DNA of 64,000 nt from Eonycteris spelaea (Eukaryota > Chordata > Mammalia > Chiroptera > Pteropodidae). This document shows, in pieces, positions 12,690 through 24,920 of the stretch. The stretch lies in assembly GCA_003508835.1 (NCBI GenBank), contig PUFA01000021.1, positions 6,798,501 through 6,862,500 of the forward strand. Reading direction: 5' to 3'. The position numbers were made by a program, and so were the translations under genes. Numbering within the stretch: the first letter of the stretch is position 1; each line of letters begins with the position of its first letter. The notes beneath the pieces are model-generated. The model saw nothing but the letters and a program-made list of their open reading frames with translations. It did not search any database and was not told where the DNA came from.

Positions 12690-13035
12690 CAGTATAGCTG
12701 CTCCTTGGCTTACAATGGAGTTACAGCCCAATAAATCCATTGTGAGTTGAAAATATCATAAGTCAAAAACGCATTAGTACGTCTAACCTACCAAACATCA
12801 TAGCTTAGCCTAGCCTACCTTAAAAGTGCTTGGAACACAATATCCCCCCAAAAACTCTAGCAACACGGTTGTTTGCCCTCACAGTTGTGTGACTGATTGG
12901 AGCCACGTGTTGCTAGCCCAGGAAAAGAGCAAAATTCAAAATTCGAAGTACAGTTTCTACTGAATACATATGACTTCCACACCATTGTAAGGTCAAAAAA
13001 ATCTTAAGTTGAATTATAAGTTGGGGACCGTCTGT
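12690..13035 (+). mobile_element. MER2-like Tigger-derived MITE
   Basis: The left end CAGTATAGCTGCTCCTTGGC and right end (AAGTTGGGGACCGTCTGTA) are imperfect terminal inverted repeats. Internal blocks TCCATTGTGAGTTGAAAATA, CATCATAGCTTAGCCTAGCC, CAAAATTCAAAATTCGAAGT and ACAGTTTCTACTGAATAC match the MER2-type pogo-derived MITE. It is about 345 bp and close to full length. It encodes nothing and would have been moved by Tigger transposase in an early mammal. Confidence 0.85.
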
Positions 13036-13144
13036 ATTATATTTCTAAATTAAATTGTATGAACTAGATTTGTTTCATTTCCTAACTCTGATTAGATGCA
13101 TTGCATTTGGACACCATTATTGACATGTAATTCTATATCTACCA

Positions 13145-15670
13145 TTTAATGTGTAAAATCCAACATTTTGAAGTATATTCAGAGTTTTGCAACCATCTCC
13201 ATTCTCTAATGATAGAAAACGTTCATCAAGTCCAGAAGGAAGCCCCACACCCACTAGCACTCAGTATCCATTCCTCTCTAACCACGCAGACTTAACTAAT
13301 CTACTTTTTAAAAAGCTATAATTATTTTTAAAGTTTTAGATTTGCAAATACATTGAATGGAAGTTATAGAGATTTCTCATATACCCCATTTCCCCACACA
13401 TATACAGTCTCCCATATCAGCACCCCCATGATCCCTTCCAGAGTGGTATATTTGTCACAGTCAGTGAACCTGCATTGATATATCATGATCCTCAGAGTCT
13501 ATAGTTTACAGTAGGCTTCTCTTTTAGTGTACATTCTAAAGGTTCAGAAAAAGTATAAAGATGTATATCAACCATTATGGTACCATACATGAGAGGCATC
13601 TTGCCCCGAAAATCTGTGTTCATCCTTCTCTCTCACAACCACTGGCACCCCACCCTCCAGTACTTTTACCATCTCCATAGTTTTGCTTTTTTCAGAATGT
13701 CATACGGTTGGAATTCTACAGTGTGTACGCTTGTCAGATTGGCTTTTTTCACTTCGTATAGGCACTTAAGATTATTCTCTGTCTCTTCATGGCTTGACAG
13801 CTTTTTTTTTTTTTTTTTTCAGCTCTGAATAACAGTTATTGTCTGATGGACCATAGTTTATTTATCCATTCGCCTAGTGAAGGACATCTTGATTGTGTCC
13901 AAATTTTCTAACTATGAATAGAGCCACTATAAACATTCACATGCAAGTTCTCAGCTCCTTTGGGCAAATACCAAGGTGTGTGATTGATGGATCGCATGAA
14001 ACAGTATGTTTCGTTTGTTAAGAAACTGCCGAACTGCTTCAAAGGGGCTGTACTGTACTCCCCCAGCAAGGAATGAGAGTTCCTGTTGCTCCATATCCTT
14101 GCCAGCCACCTGGTGGTGTCACTGCTCTGGAGTTTGCCTTTCTAATGGGCGCTTTGTGGTATTCCATTGTTGTTTCTTCTGTATTTTCTTGATAGCATAT
14201 GATACGGAACAGCTTTTTTATTTGCCGTCGGTGTATCTTTTATTGGTAAGATGTTTGTTAAGCTCTTCGAATTATTTTTTAATCAGGTTGTTCTCTTATC
14301 AATTAGTTTTCAGATTTCTTTTGATGCTTAAGATAATGGTCCTTTATTACATGTGTCTTTTGCAGATATTTTCTCCGACTCTGGGCTTATCTTGTTCTCT
14401 TGACATTATCTTATAGCACAGTAGAAGTATTTAGTTTTAATGAAGTACAGCTTATCGGTTGTTTCTTTCACAGTCAAGCCTTTGATCTTGTATCGAAAAA
14501 GTCATCACCATATCCAAGGTTATAAGTTTTTCTGCTGTTAACTTGTAGGATTTGTATAGTTTTCTCTTTTACATTTATGTTTGTGATCTATTTTGGATTA
14601 ATTTTTTGAAAGATGTAAAGTCTGTGTTTAGAATTCTTTTTGGCACGTAGATATTCAGTTGTTGAAGACCATCATTTGTTGAAAAACTTTGCTTCATTAT
14701 TACCTTTGTTCCTTGTCAAAAATCAATTGACTATATGTATGTGCATCTATTTCTGGGCTGTCTATTCTGTTCTGTTAATCTGTCTGCCTATTTTTTCACC
14801 AATTCCATGCTATCTTGATTACTGTAGCTTTATAATAAGTCATATAAAGTGTTATTCTTCCAACTTTGTTCTTCTCCTTTAATATTGTGGTAGCTATTCT
14901 GGATCTTTTGCTTCCCATATAAACTTTAGCATCAGTTTGTTAACTTCCACAAAATAACTTATCAGGATTTTTATTGGGATTGTGCTGAATCTATAGATCG
15001 AGTTGGAAAGAGCATAACTCTTTCTATCCATTAGCATGAAATATGTCTCCATTTATTTAGTTCTTTGATTTCATTCCTTAGAGTTTGTCATTTTGCTCAT
15101 ATCGATCTTGTACATATTGTTAGATTTATACCTAAGTATTTCATTTTGGGGGTGCTAATATAAATACTATTTTTTATTCAAATTCTACTAGTCATTTCTG
15201 GTATATAGGGAAGTAATTACCTTTTATATATTAACCTTATATCCTGCAACCTTGCTATAATATTAGCTTATTCATTCTAGGAGGGTTTTTTTGTTGATTC
15301 AGATTTTCTACACAGTGATCACATCATCTCTGAACAAAAACAGTTTTATGTCTTCATTTCCCATCTCTACACCTTTCCTTTTCCTTTCATGTCATATTAC
15401 ATTAGCCAGGACTTTCAGTACAGTGCTATAAAGGAGTGCTAAGAGGGGGCATTCTTGCCTTGAACATGACCACAGTGGGAAAGCTTTGAGTTTTTCATTA
15501 GGTATGATGTTAGCTGTAGGTATTTCATAGATATTATTTATCAGACTGAGGAAGTGCCCTCTGTTATTAGTTCACTGAAAGTTTTCTTTTCATCATAAAT
15601 GGGTACTGATTTTGTCTGTTTTTCTCCATTTGTTGCTACATGATTTATTACAAATTGATACGTGATTTGT
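13145..15670 (-). mobile_element. Old L1: 3' UTR and 3' part of ORF2, antisense
   Basis: Reading left to right on the plus strand gives antisense L1: 3' UTR words such as TTTTGAAGTATATTCAGAG, TTTATTTATCCATTCGCCTA and GGGCAAATACCAAGG, then antisense ORF2 text including TATCCAAGGTTATAAG, CATCATTTGTTGAAAA, TACTGTAGCTTTATAATAAG and TATTGGGATTGTGCTGAATC, ending near 15600-15670. Frames are broken throughout; the plus-strand open frames at 14006-14416 and 14640-14882 are antisense shadows. It continues into 5' UTR-like sequence without the rest of ORF2 or ORF1, so a large internal part is missing. Confidence 0.85.
13801..13820. repeat. Poly-T run
   Basis: About 19 T in the antisense L1 3' UTR. Confidence 0.9.
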
Positions 15671-16887
15671 AAACTCATAATTGTGAGGAAGATCTCACAT
15701 CATTTTGGGGTCTCTCTTATGCCTGGGTCCCCCTGCTGTTTTTAACTCTCAGACTTCTTCACATCGAGCTTCCAGCAGTTTGTCCATTACAGGTCAGTTT
15801 TTCCTACCCCAGCACTGGTTCCCGTGGTAGAAACCATTTTGAATTTTTGCTCCTGTAAGCTGAAATTCTCTCTGTTCACCTGTTTTCCAAACTTGGAAAG
15901 GAGTGAATTTTCCCATGTCCTCTCCAAGAAGAGCTGTTGATTTTTCAGTCTGTTCAGCTTTTCACTTTTTGGTAGAACAGAGAAGTGACCCCCAAGTTTC
16001 TTCCATGTGGAACCCCAAACCACATGCATCTACTTTTGTTCATATAAATCTGCCCAGTATTAATACTTCATATAAATAGAATGATACACTTGTGGTCTTT
16101 TGTGACATTTCTCTGAGGCTCTGTTCATTTTTCTTCATTCTTTTTTCTCTCCTTTTGCAGATTGTGTGACCTTCGAGACTGATTTACCTTTGAATTTGCT
16201 GATTCTTTCTTCTGCCGATTGAAATCTATTATTAAGCTTACTCTATTGCAATTTTCATTTTAGTTATTGTACTTTTCTACATAAAATTTCGTTTATTTTT
16301 TTAAATAATTTATCTTTATTCATATTTTCTATATGGTGAGTCATTGTCATCCTATTTTCCTTTAATTCTCTAAGCATGATTTCTTTTAGATCTTTGAACA
16401 TATTTTTAATAGATGTTAAGAAACCTTTGTTAATTCTACCAATTGCCCACCTCGATGATACTTCTTATTGTCTGCTCTTTTTTTCTGTGTCTGATTCAAA
16501 GTTTCCTTTTCCTTTGCATGTCTCGTGTTTTTATAAAATTGGAGAATTTAAATAATATGTTTTAGCAACCTCGATAATGACCAACCCCTAGGTGTTGATA
16601 TTGTTTTCTTTGTTTAGTTCTTCATTCATTTGTTTAGTAGCGAGATTGGGCTGATTCCATGAAGTCTGTTTTCCCACATTGTTTGCCGCTGACGTTCCTG
16701 CTCAGATTTTTTCCCTTCGTTCCTGGTGGCCTGTCTCAGGGTGACTCCTGGATCAACATATGGCAATTGTTTTTTCAAGTGTGCTGTAAGCTCCCTCGTT
16801 CAGGTAGCTCTCTCCTTTATCATTGCATGTATGTATGCCTGGGAGGCCGCTCTCAAAGTCCAGACTATTTACAGATTTTTATACTTT
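15671..16887 (-). mobile_element. L1 5' UTR-like sequence, antisense (left part)
   Basis: Plus-strand text such as CATTGTCATCCTATTTTCC, TTTAATTCTCTAAGCATGAT, TAGATCTTTGAACATATTT and GCATGTCTCGTGTTTTTATA is what I recall from antisense 5' regions of older L1 families. It follows antisense ORF2 in the order expected for a minus-strand L1, but without ORF1. 15671-16080 is assigned only by position between recognised blocks. Confidence 0.5.
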
Positions 16888-17265
16888 TGTGTTGATCTCT
16901 TAGGAATGCTGTAACAGAGTACACAGGCAAGGTGTCTTGAACAACAGAAAGTTGTTATCTTACAGTTCTGGAAGCCAGAAGCCCAAACTCAAGTACTGGC
17001 AGGTTTAGCATCTTCTTAGAACTATAAGAGGTCCTTTCACGGTTCTTTCATTTTGGCTTGGAGACGCCTGTCTTTTCCTTATGTCTCTTCGCATCATCTT
17101 CCCTTTATTCACGTCTGTGTCTAAATTGCCCTTTCTTAACAAGGACACCGGTCATACTGGATTGAGAAGCACCCTACTAACTTAACCTCACTTTAACTTG
17201 GTTACCTCTGGAAAGACCCTGTCATCAAATATAGTCACATTCTAAGGTACTGGGGGTTAGGACGT
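16888..17265 (-). mobile_element. MLT1-type (ERVL-MaLR) LTR, antisense
   Basis: Ancient non-coding LTR. The plus strand starts TGTGTTGATCTCTTAGGAAT, then GCTGTAACAGAGTACACAGG, GTTATCTTACAGTTCTGGAA, AACAAGGACACCGGTCATA, AAAGACCCTGTCATCAAATA, and ends near GTACTGGGGGTTAGGAC. This is the reverse complement of the MLT1 layout. It sits inside the L1 5' UTR-like sequence, so it inserted after that L1. No internal retroviral sequence is attached. Target-site duplications were not resolved. Confidence 0.8.
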
Positions 17266-17560
17266 TGTATCTCTAATTGGTCCTGAAAAGGTGTAAGCTT
17301 GACCTTGCACACAGTTTTTCAGACTGCCTCGAGTGAGTTGCGATTTTAAGCCTGCCTTGCTGGGAATTGACCGGAGGTCGGCGTAGCTTCTTTTTCACGT
17401 TTGGTCAGAGGTTTTATCTCGCCCTTTGTGTTTCATGTTTTTCTCTGATTGCTCTGGATGAGTTCAGGCTGGCACAGGCTCCCTGATCTGCAGATGTGAG
17501 ATCCTAGGAGGGCTCCAAGATTTCCTCTTTCCGGGTTCTCTCTATCAGACATCTAGCTGC
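17266..17560 (-). mobile_element. L1 5' UTR-like sequence, antisense (right part)
   Basis: GC-richer T-rich sequence on the far side of the MLT1 LTR, resembling the antisense L1 5' region interrupted at 16887. Assignment is by continuity, not by a strong motif. Confidence 0.35.
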
Positions 17561-19345
17561 TCTGCTCTTTCATTCATTTCTGTGCACATAATATGCACCT
17601 AAGATGTGTCAAATGTGTTTCAACCCAAGGCCATTGCACAGAGTCGATTATAACAGGTAAACAAATGTCTAAAGTTTTCAGGACAGTCCTGAAGAGATAG
17701 AGCACATCAGTTTCAATGCCCCTTTCCCCCAGACCCCTCAAAGCATTTTTAAAGTACACCTACTCAGAGAGAGCAGTAGTAGAATAGCAAAGGCCACGTC
17801 TTTCAATGAAGGACTTCCCTTGATTTCATGGAGCTTAAACCTTGGATTCTTTTCTCTCATGTCCCAGTATTTGCTACTAGTTTTCTCCATGAAGTTTGCA
17901 TCTTTATGATTTCCGATATTGACCTATATCATTGAATACCATGCATTGCATTTCAGCTTCTAAAGAACTGAAAAATCAGCTATTTGAGAAATTATGACTT
18001 TCAGAGCATTTGATTTCTTATTCTAGCAATAGAACTCTATGGGTCAAGCCATAATTTAAGTATTCAGAAGAATGCAAGGCAGGACAAGTCTCACAGAGGC
18101 ATTTCCGTACAGGAACGTTGTTTGGTGATTATAATTATGGCTACAAAGATGAATGGAACTGTCCTTATTCCATGCATATAAATTTTAACGTTATCGCTGG
18201 TCATGGAACAATGAATTTACCAGTGACGGAGGCTTCTCATCACTGACCTGTTAGTGCCCTCAACTCTGATTACAGAATATAAAACTTTCCGAAAGTATAT
18301 TAGAGCTGTGACTTTCTATTAGGCGAATTTGGTGCTTAGACAGGCTTGCCAAATTACTTGTAGACATTAATGTAAAATTATTGCTGATTTTAAGTGCGAG
18401 GGTCACCCAATGATTTCATGTTCTCACTCGTTGGACTTAAAGGCAACTCAATTTAATGCAACCTTATGTGGAATCAAATTATGCCAAATAATGCAATATC
18501 ATTTCCCTTTTCTTATTAGATAGTGTGATCAATAATTGTGGAGAGCTCTTTTTATCTAATTTTTATTCATAGACCAAATAGGTATCCTGAACACGTAATT
18601 AATTTTTATAGCATCTAGCCATACTTGTTTTTGGCCAGCTTAATTCTTCTAATCAAATTCATATTTATTTACCATTAAAACAATAAAAAACTTTTAGGAT
18701 TTCTTAAATATATTTATATATTTATAAATGGGCCTTCATGCATCTTAATCATGAGAAAATGGGGGTATTACATGTCTTCATTATTTTGATTGCCAGATAC
18801 AAAATTGTCAACCATCTACCTTAAAAAATTGATATGTGTGAATTTTAGCTCTAAGAATACCATTTTTTTCATGAGGAATCCCACATACTAATTAAAAGTT
18901 GGTATGCAATACATATTCTTCTAGGTCCTGCTTCATGGTTTTCTGTAGTCTAGCAATGACCAGCAGAGGGAATTCTAATAAGCTGACTCACAGATGTGAT
19001 GATGTTTACTGGTCCCAGTGATGGCATTGTTTGTCGTTTTGTTTAAGGTTAGCTATAGGTTGCAGAGAAAGGGAGAGCCAGCCCTCAAATTCCCTTCTTA
19101 TCATGTATGCTTTGGTCAGTGTAGGCATTTCATTCATTGGGTGTTCCATACTTGACTAGAGGAAAAGCACGTAACGCGGTGATGCTATTGCTGCTTTGGC
19201 ATCATAAACTGATGATGCCGTGGAAACTAGTGAATTGAGATTCTTGAGAGCAGTGGGGTGGCCTGTTCATTCAGCGGTCCTTCGGAAACCGTGCCACCGA
19301 AATGCAAAGCCTTGAACTGCTGCCTCCCACATGGACTCTGATTTT
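17561..19345. other. Mainly unique sequence with a candidate conserved element
   Basis: No gene seen. 17565-17830 may contain a faint L2-like trace. About 18000-18700 has no recognisable repeat, keeps many CpGs for its AT content and is rich in homeodomain-type TAAT words. A CTCF-like motif lies at 18957-18976. Confidence 0.45.
18957..18976 (+). promoter_or_regulatory. Possible CTCF-binding motif
   Basis: CCAGCAGAGGGA at 18960-18971 matches 11 of 12 positions of the core CTCF consensus CCASYAGRKGGC. A single motif match has limited predictive value; occupancy is unknown. Confidence 0.3.
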
Positions 19346-19682
19346 GGTCTGGAGATATGCAAATGTGATGTGACTAGAAGCGTTTCGGCACTCATATATT
19401 GAAGCTTGTTTTTCTTTGGAATACTCTTGGGATCTGTTTTGAAAAGAAGCCCAAGATACCACAGGGAGAAACAACAGAGAGAGAGAAAGAGATCTTTCAT
19501 TTCCAGCTGCTCCTGCTAACTACAGATTCTTGAGTGAGGCCATTTTGCATGTTTCAGCATAAACCACGACCTGACTACAGCTGCCTAAAAGACACCAATC
19601 AACTCAATGACATAATCTATCTTACCTTAAGCCATTAAACTTTCGAATGGTTTGTTACACAGTAATAAGCAACTAAAACGAG
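19346..19682 (+). mobile_element. Ancient LTR-like repeat, 3' end recognisable
   Basis: The block ATATGCAAATGTGATGTGAC, the phrase ACTCTTGGGATC followed by AGAAGCCCAAGATACCAC, the GAGTGAGGCCATTTTGCA block and the end AAGCCATTAAACTTTCGAAT followed by GGTTTGTTACACAGTAATAA reproduce a mammalian dispersed repeat whose usual end reads AAGCCACTAAGTTTTGGGGT. I cannot assign the family with certainty (LTR type most likely). Non-coding. Confidence 0.55.
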
Positions 19683-20230
19683 TGGTGCTTTTGAAACTTT
19701 CATGTGCGTTCCGGTCACTTGGTATCTTGATAAGTTTCAGATTGTGATTCTTTGGCCCGGGGTCAGGGCTGGAGATCATACATTTTCTACAAACTCCCAG
19801 TTGATGCCAGTGATGCTGCTCTGCAGACCACACTTTAAGTCATAAGATGGTAAAGGACCAGTCATTCGTTGCTTTTAAACTTTTCTAAGACCGTTTCCGG
19901 GCATCTCTGTGTGCCAAAAAGTCAGATAAATCCTCTTTCGTAAAGCTGTTTTTACTAGTGAGCCTGGTGGATGTGCCATTTCAGAAACACATATGGACAA
20001 AATGCCATTGTGTATGTGTGCACTTACAACTCATGTATTTGGTGGTTGGAGAAACCTGCTTTGGGGCATCATTCCCTTTGATCTTCAGAGATAATATTTC
20101 AGTCTCCAATAATTAATTATCCAGGGGCATCCTCAGAAGGGTTATACCCTTTTATTATAATGATAAATTCTTATACCTTCGAATTCTGGTACATGATTGG
20201 CCTCATTGAATTTGGAATTTTTTTACGCCA

Positions 20231-20317
20231 CTGCAATAATTGAAAAGAAGGATTTAAGACGTTACTATAGGAACACAGAATTATTCAAATTAATATATTG
20301 CCTAATAGTAATGTTTC
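20231..20317 (+). repeat. Diverged direct repeat, copy A
   Basis: Begins CTGCAATAATTGAAAAGAAG, identical over 20 bases to copy B at 21026, then stays alignable for about 87 bases at very roughly 75% identity by eye. Either a local duplication or two copies of an unrecognised ancient repeat. Confidence 0.7.
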
Positions 20318-21025
20318 TACTCCTTTTTTTACACATGTATTTTATGAACATACTGCTTATTTATGCAATGAACTTTTACTGAAATTTTGAAGTAACAGAA
20401 CTCAGAGTACATCACAACACAGCCAGCAACTGAATCTGAATGTCAAACATTTTACTCACAGAGTTGGTTGTTTTGGGTTTGTTTCTGCTGGCACTTGTCT
20501 CTATTAAGCCCTCAATTAATGTCATCTTCTCCATTCATCCCTCCTGCACTATACGTTCACCAGCCTTAACCCCTAAAGTGGCTCTTACTTTTTTTTTTAG
20601 CAGATTAATTTTGCTTTCCATCATTTATCCAAATTAGGCTCTTGATGTAAATGTGTTGATCATAAACTTATTAAGGTGCTCTGCTGAATTTGCAGGGGTC
20701 CAGCATTTGAAAGATTCCTGTCTATGATAGTAAAGTTATGCCAGTAGATTGCTGATTAAATAAGTTCACTGTTGTTAAAACAACTGACAATATGTATTTT
20801 AGAAAAATGTAGTGGGGTAATTGAATGGTTAGAGTTGTACAATAGTCAAAGTAAAAAAATATATACCTGCATCTGAACTTCCTCTACTCTTTTGTTCCTA
20901 GAATCTGAATATGGTCCCAATCTGTGACGTTTTCCCATATTCAGAATTCCTGCCTCTCTTAAAATAACTGCTCACCTAATGACTTTTTGAACATTCATTT
21001 CTGCCCATTCTTTCAAATCATTCTT

Positions 21026-21112
21026 CTGCAATAATTGAAAAGAAGTACTTAAAAAGTTATTATAAACACTCAGAATCATTATAAGTAATATCTCTCCTAA
21101 TATTAATATTCA
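21026..21112 (+). repeat. Diverged direct repeat, copy B
   Basis: Second copy of the unit at 20231-20317, about 795 bases downstream in the same orientation. Shared blocks include CTGCAATAATTGAAAAGAAG, a GTTA-TATA block, CAGAAT and CCTAAT. Similarity fades at both ends. Confidence 0.7.
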
Positions 21113-22177
21113 CGACAGCCACATCCCAATTTTAAACTGGTGTTGATGACAGATTTTGTTGCCTATAACTGAGTAGTCACCGATACCTAAAGGGCTTTTT
21201 GACAGTTCTCTTCCCAGGTTAAAGCTTGAAAAGTCTCTTACGGACATAGTTGATATCATCATGATAACTGTTATCAATCAGCCTCACCTCTGTGCTTTTA
21301 GTATGCCTGTCAAAACTACATAGCCAAGTTCTAGCGTAGCTACAAGTATAAAAACATTGAAAACCCATAGATCTTGTTCTTATTCACTGTGTCAGTTTAT
21401 CTACAAGCTTGGCTAAAAGGTACATTGATAGAATATATAAACCCAAAAAAAATAGTGAAAAATTTAGGTGTATTTATAATTTAAATTCTGTCCACAATCA
21501 AAATGATTGGTAGAATCACAATCTAACGCAGTAACATATAATAATCATACCTAATCATAAGAGGGGTCATGAAATGGTAAAGAGTATAAGCAGATTGTGA
21601 AAGGCTGTCCACTTGTTTCAAATAAAACTTCCATGAAATTTCTGTGAGTATAAAATTGACATTCTGAGGCCTTACATGAAGTATTTTCCCACCAAAATTT
21701 CAGAGTTTAGAATACTTATTCTGCGTTGAATTCCAGGCACAGAAACAAATGGAACTTGCCATAAGGGACAGAAGCTCTTATAGTAGAAATAAGTAGAGCT
21801 CACACATCAACAATGCTGCTTTAAAAAAAAAAAAAGAATTAGGAATTTGAAGTTGGATAGACATGGACCTTTGGCTTTGCCTCTGGCTAGCAACATGATC
21901 TTCAAGCAAATTTTGTGTTTTGCTTAAGCCTCAGCACTTAGCACTGCTAACTGGTACCTAGTAACCATTTAACAAACTTCAGCTGACTCTTTATGTGGTT
22001 TTCAAAGTGTCTAATACAAAACCAGTAAATAACTTATCTATTCGAGGGCTGATTTAATGGTATAAAAACACACTATAATTTCAAATTTTATTTAATAGAC
22101 ATTTTTTTCATTTTATTTTTTTCATAAATGAAGTTTTGTAATTAAAGTTTTTTAATTAAAATTATTGGGGCAAAACT

Positions 22178-22535
22178 ACAATGAGATACCACCTCACACC
22201 TGCTATAATGGCTGTTATCAACAGGACAAGTAATAACAAGTGTTGTTGGAAAGGTTGTGGGAAAAAAGGAACCCTCGTACACTGCTGGTGGGACTGCACA
22301 TTGGTACAGCCACTATGGAAATCAGTATGGAGGTTCCTCAAAAACTAAGAATAGAATTGCCATATGATTCAGCAATCCCTCTTCTGGGTATTTACCCAAA
22401 AAACCTTGAAAACATTTATCTACAAAGATAAATGCACCTCAATGTTCATGGCATGATTATTCACAGTGGCCAAGACATGGAAACAAGTGAAGGACCCATC
22501 GATGGATGATTGGATAAAGATGATGTGGTACATAT
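22178..22535 (+). mobile_element. L1 ORF2 C-terminal fragment, sense
   Basis: Opens with the L1 ORF2 block AATGAGATACCACCTCACAC. It encodes the ORF2 C-terminal cysteine-rich motif [19 protein letters not shown] (C-X3-C-X7-H-X4-C, all ligands kept) followed by [14 protein letters not shown] one-base loss near 22340 then shifts the frame, and RIELPYDSAIPLLGIYPKN continues in another frame (open frame 22240-22431). The copy is truncated at both ends and cannot make protein. Confidence 0.9.
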
Positions 22536-24059
22536 TACTTAACAATAGACTTTTTTAGGTGTTTCGTTGAAAACCACATATATTGTCTTATAGGAAACAT
22601 TCACCTGTGGGAAATGGCGTGGAAAAATAAGCTCTACTGATTAGGGAAACTGAGAGCAGAAAGAAAAAAGGGCAAGGTGCATGACAAAGAATGAAGAGGA
22701 GAAAATAAAACATTAAAAGGAAACTGTGAAGCCTTTAGAAAACAAACAAACACGATATTAATTGTACAACTGGACTTCACACACTGAGCCTATCGAAGAG
22801 CCGTCTGTTAATTACAGCCTTATCTAATCACACATGAACTTTGACACCATTACTGCATCCTTATTTTTTGTCATGGTCTGATTACAAATAGGAGCTTAAG
22901 ATCCTGATTGGTCAAAATTCAGCTCAAGATATAATACATAAAGCAAATTTCAGTCCTTGCGTTTCAAAGCAAAACTTTAATCAGAGGCTTGGATGTTTTT
23001 GTAGCCCTATAAAAGCAACTCTTTTAGAGATATACGTGCATTTTCTTTAAATTCAGCTAAAATTTATATGGAAGTATTTATATTATTTTAATTTATTATG
23101 TTCTAATAAAATTCATTTGTATATTAAATCCAAAGATTGAGATTAAAAGGGAAAGTTATAACTGAGTTTACGGTTTTTGATGAAATGGTAGCTTTAATTT
23201 ACTTTAAAGTATCTGCAAGTTCTAAAAATAGAAAGGTGTATGCTGAAATTTTTATTTCAAAACCTTCAATGTAATTGAATTAATGAAACAATCAGGAAAA
23301 AAATGAATAGAAGTGTACACCCAACTTCACTGTATACAAATTTACAAAAGGTGAAGTGTCATAATTCCAGTCACCGGAGACCAGCTATGTAACTTAAAAT
23401 AAATCAAATATTATAACTTCTGCTTTTTATCAAAAAACAAATTTATTTGTTTTAGAATTTACCTGGATTTTCTGAGATCAAATTGAATAAGGGGAAGCAT
23501 TTTAATAATGAATTCTGTAACTTTTTTTAATCACTGAATGTACCTCATTTCCTTCATAGTTAGAAAAAGCAGATAATAGCAGGTAATTAAAGAGAGAGAG
23601 GTTTTAGCACTTTTATTCTAAAACTACTTCAGTGATCTATTATCTGCAGGGCTATGTTTGGTCATAGTTTTTACCTGATTGCCTTTTGTGGTAGAGAAAT
23701 ATAATCACAAATATGTACTAATAGATATATAGACGATAAAATAATGTAATTTTACTGGCTTATCCAACCAATGTGAATCAGCTTAAGCAATAAGCTTAAA
23801 ATAGAAAATAGTAACAAATTAGTGATTTTTTAATAAAGTAAGTCTTTCTTAGTGAAATATAGCATTCAGGCAAGAAACTACACATTAAATCATAAATATA
23901 AAGCTCAACAGATTTCCTCAAAATAAACTCATCTGGGTAATAGATCAAGATATAGACATCTTTAGCATCTAAAGAAGCCCCAGTGACTAACTTCAACCTT
24001 CCCCAAAGAAAACCTCTGTCCTGCCTTATAGTGGCATCATTTTATTTTGTTTAATTTTT
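22536..24059. other. AT-rich sequence without recognised features
   Basis: No gene or clear repeat recognised. Confidence 0.45.
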
Positions 24060-24920
24060 ATTTTAGAATACTCTCTTGCTTTTTACTCTCAGCATTATGT
24101 TTGAAAAACCTACACAGTTGTTTTGCACAGCAATAGTCATTCATTTTAATTCTTGTGGAGTACTTCATTTTAGCGGTTTACCTTAAATTATTTACCCATT
24201 ATAATGATTATTTCCAGGAAAAGATTATAATTTACAATATGATGGTATAAACTTGTCTTTTGTACAAATGTGTACTAATTTCTTTTGCATGTAGGCCAAG
24301 GATTAAAATTTCTGGAGATAGAGAGTGAATATATTTAACTTCAGTGCATATGCCAAACCATTTTATAATATATCTGTACCAGTTCATACTCACAACAACA
24401 TATATGAGATGTCCAGTCGCTCCACATCCTTATCAATACTTGATTTTGTCAGTGTTTCTCTAAACCAACTCATCGAGGTATGATTTACTTAGAATAAAAT
24501 GTGTACATTTTAAAGGTACAATTCAAAAAATTTTTGACACATACACTCTTGAGTGCATATTGATTATCATCCTAATCAATATGTACAAAAATTTCTGTCA
24601 CTCATTAAGTTCTCTCATGAGCTTTTCAATCAATTATTCTAACCCCAACCCCAAGTAACCAATAATTTGATTTCTGTAATCTTTATTTTTGTTTTTTTAC
24701 CAAACTTTGCATAAATTGAATTATACTGCATGTACTCTTGTGACTGCCTTCCTTTCCTCAGCAAAGTGTTTTTAAAATTAATCTGTACTGTTATGTGCAC
24801 ACAATTCATTCATATTTACCTTTGATGTTACCCTTTACTTTTCTTAGTTATTTTCATGGTTTCATTAATTATGTTTCTGCAAATCATAATACAGAAAGTC
24901 TGATAATTCTTTAGTAATTG
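24060..24920 (-). mobile_element. Old L1 3' UTR fragments, antisense
   Basis: About 24470-24820 follows antisense old-L1 3' UTR order: CTCATCGAGGTATGATTTAC, AATAAAATGTGTACATTTTA, AGGTACAATTCAAAAA, then GAATTATACTGCATGTACTC and TTCCTTTCCTCAGCAAAGTG. The part before 24470 has similar but weaker matches and may be a second fragment. Non-coding. Confidence 0.7.

Larger units (their letters stand above)
19683..22177. other. Mostly unique AT-rich sequence
   Basis: No gene seen. It contains a diverged two-copy duplication (20231-20317 and 21026-21112) and an A-run at 21822-21834. Short frames at 20197-20382 and 20440-20637 show no family resemblance. Confidence 0.5.

Noticed and set aside
14006..14416. 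136-codon plus-strand frame
   Set aside because: It is antisense to L1 3' UTR/ORF2 sequence.
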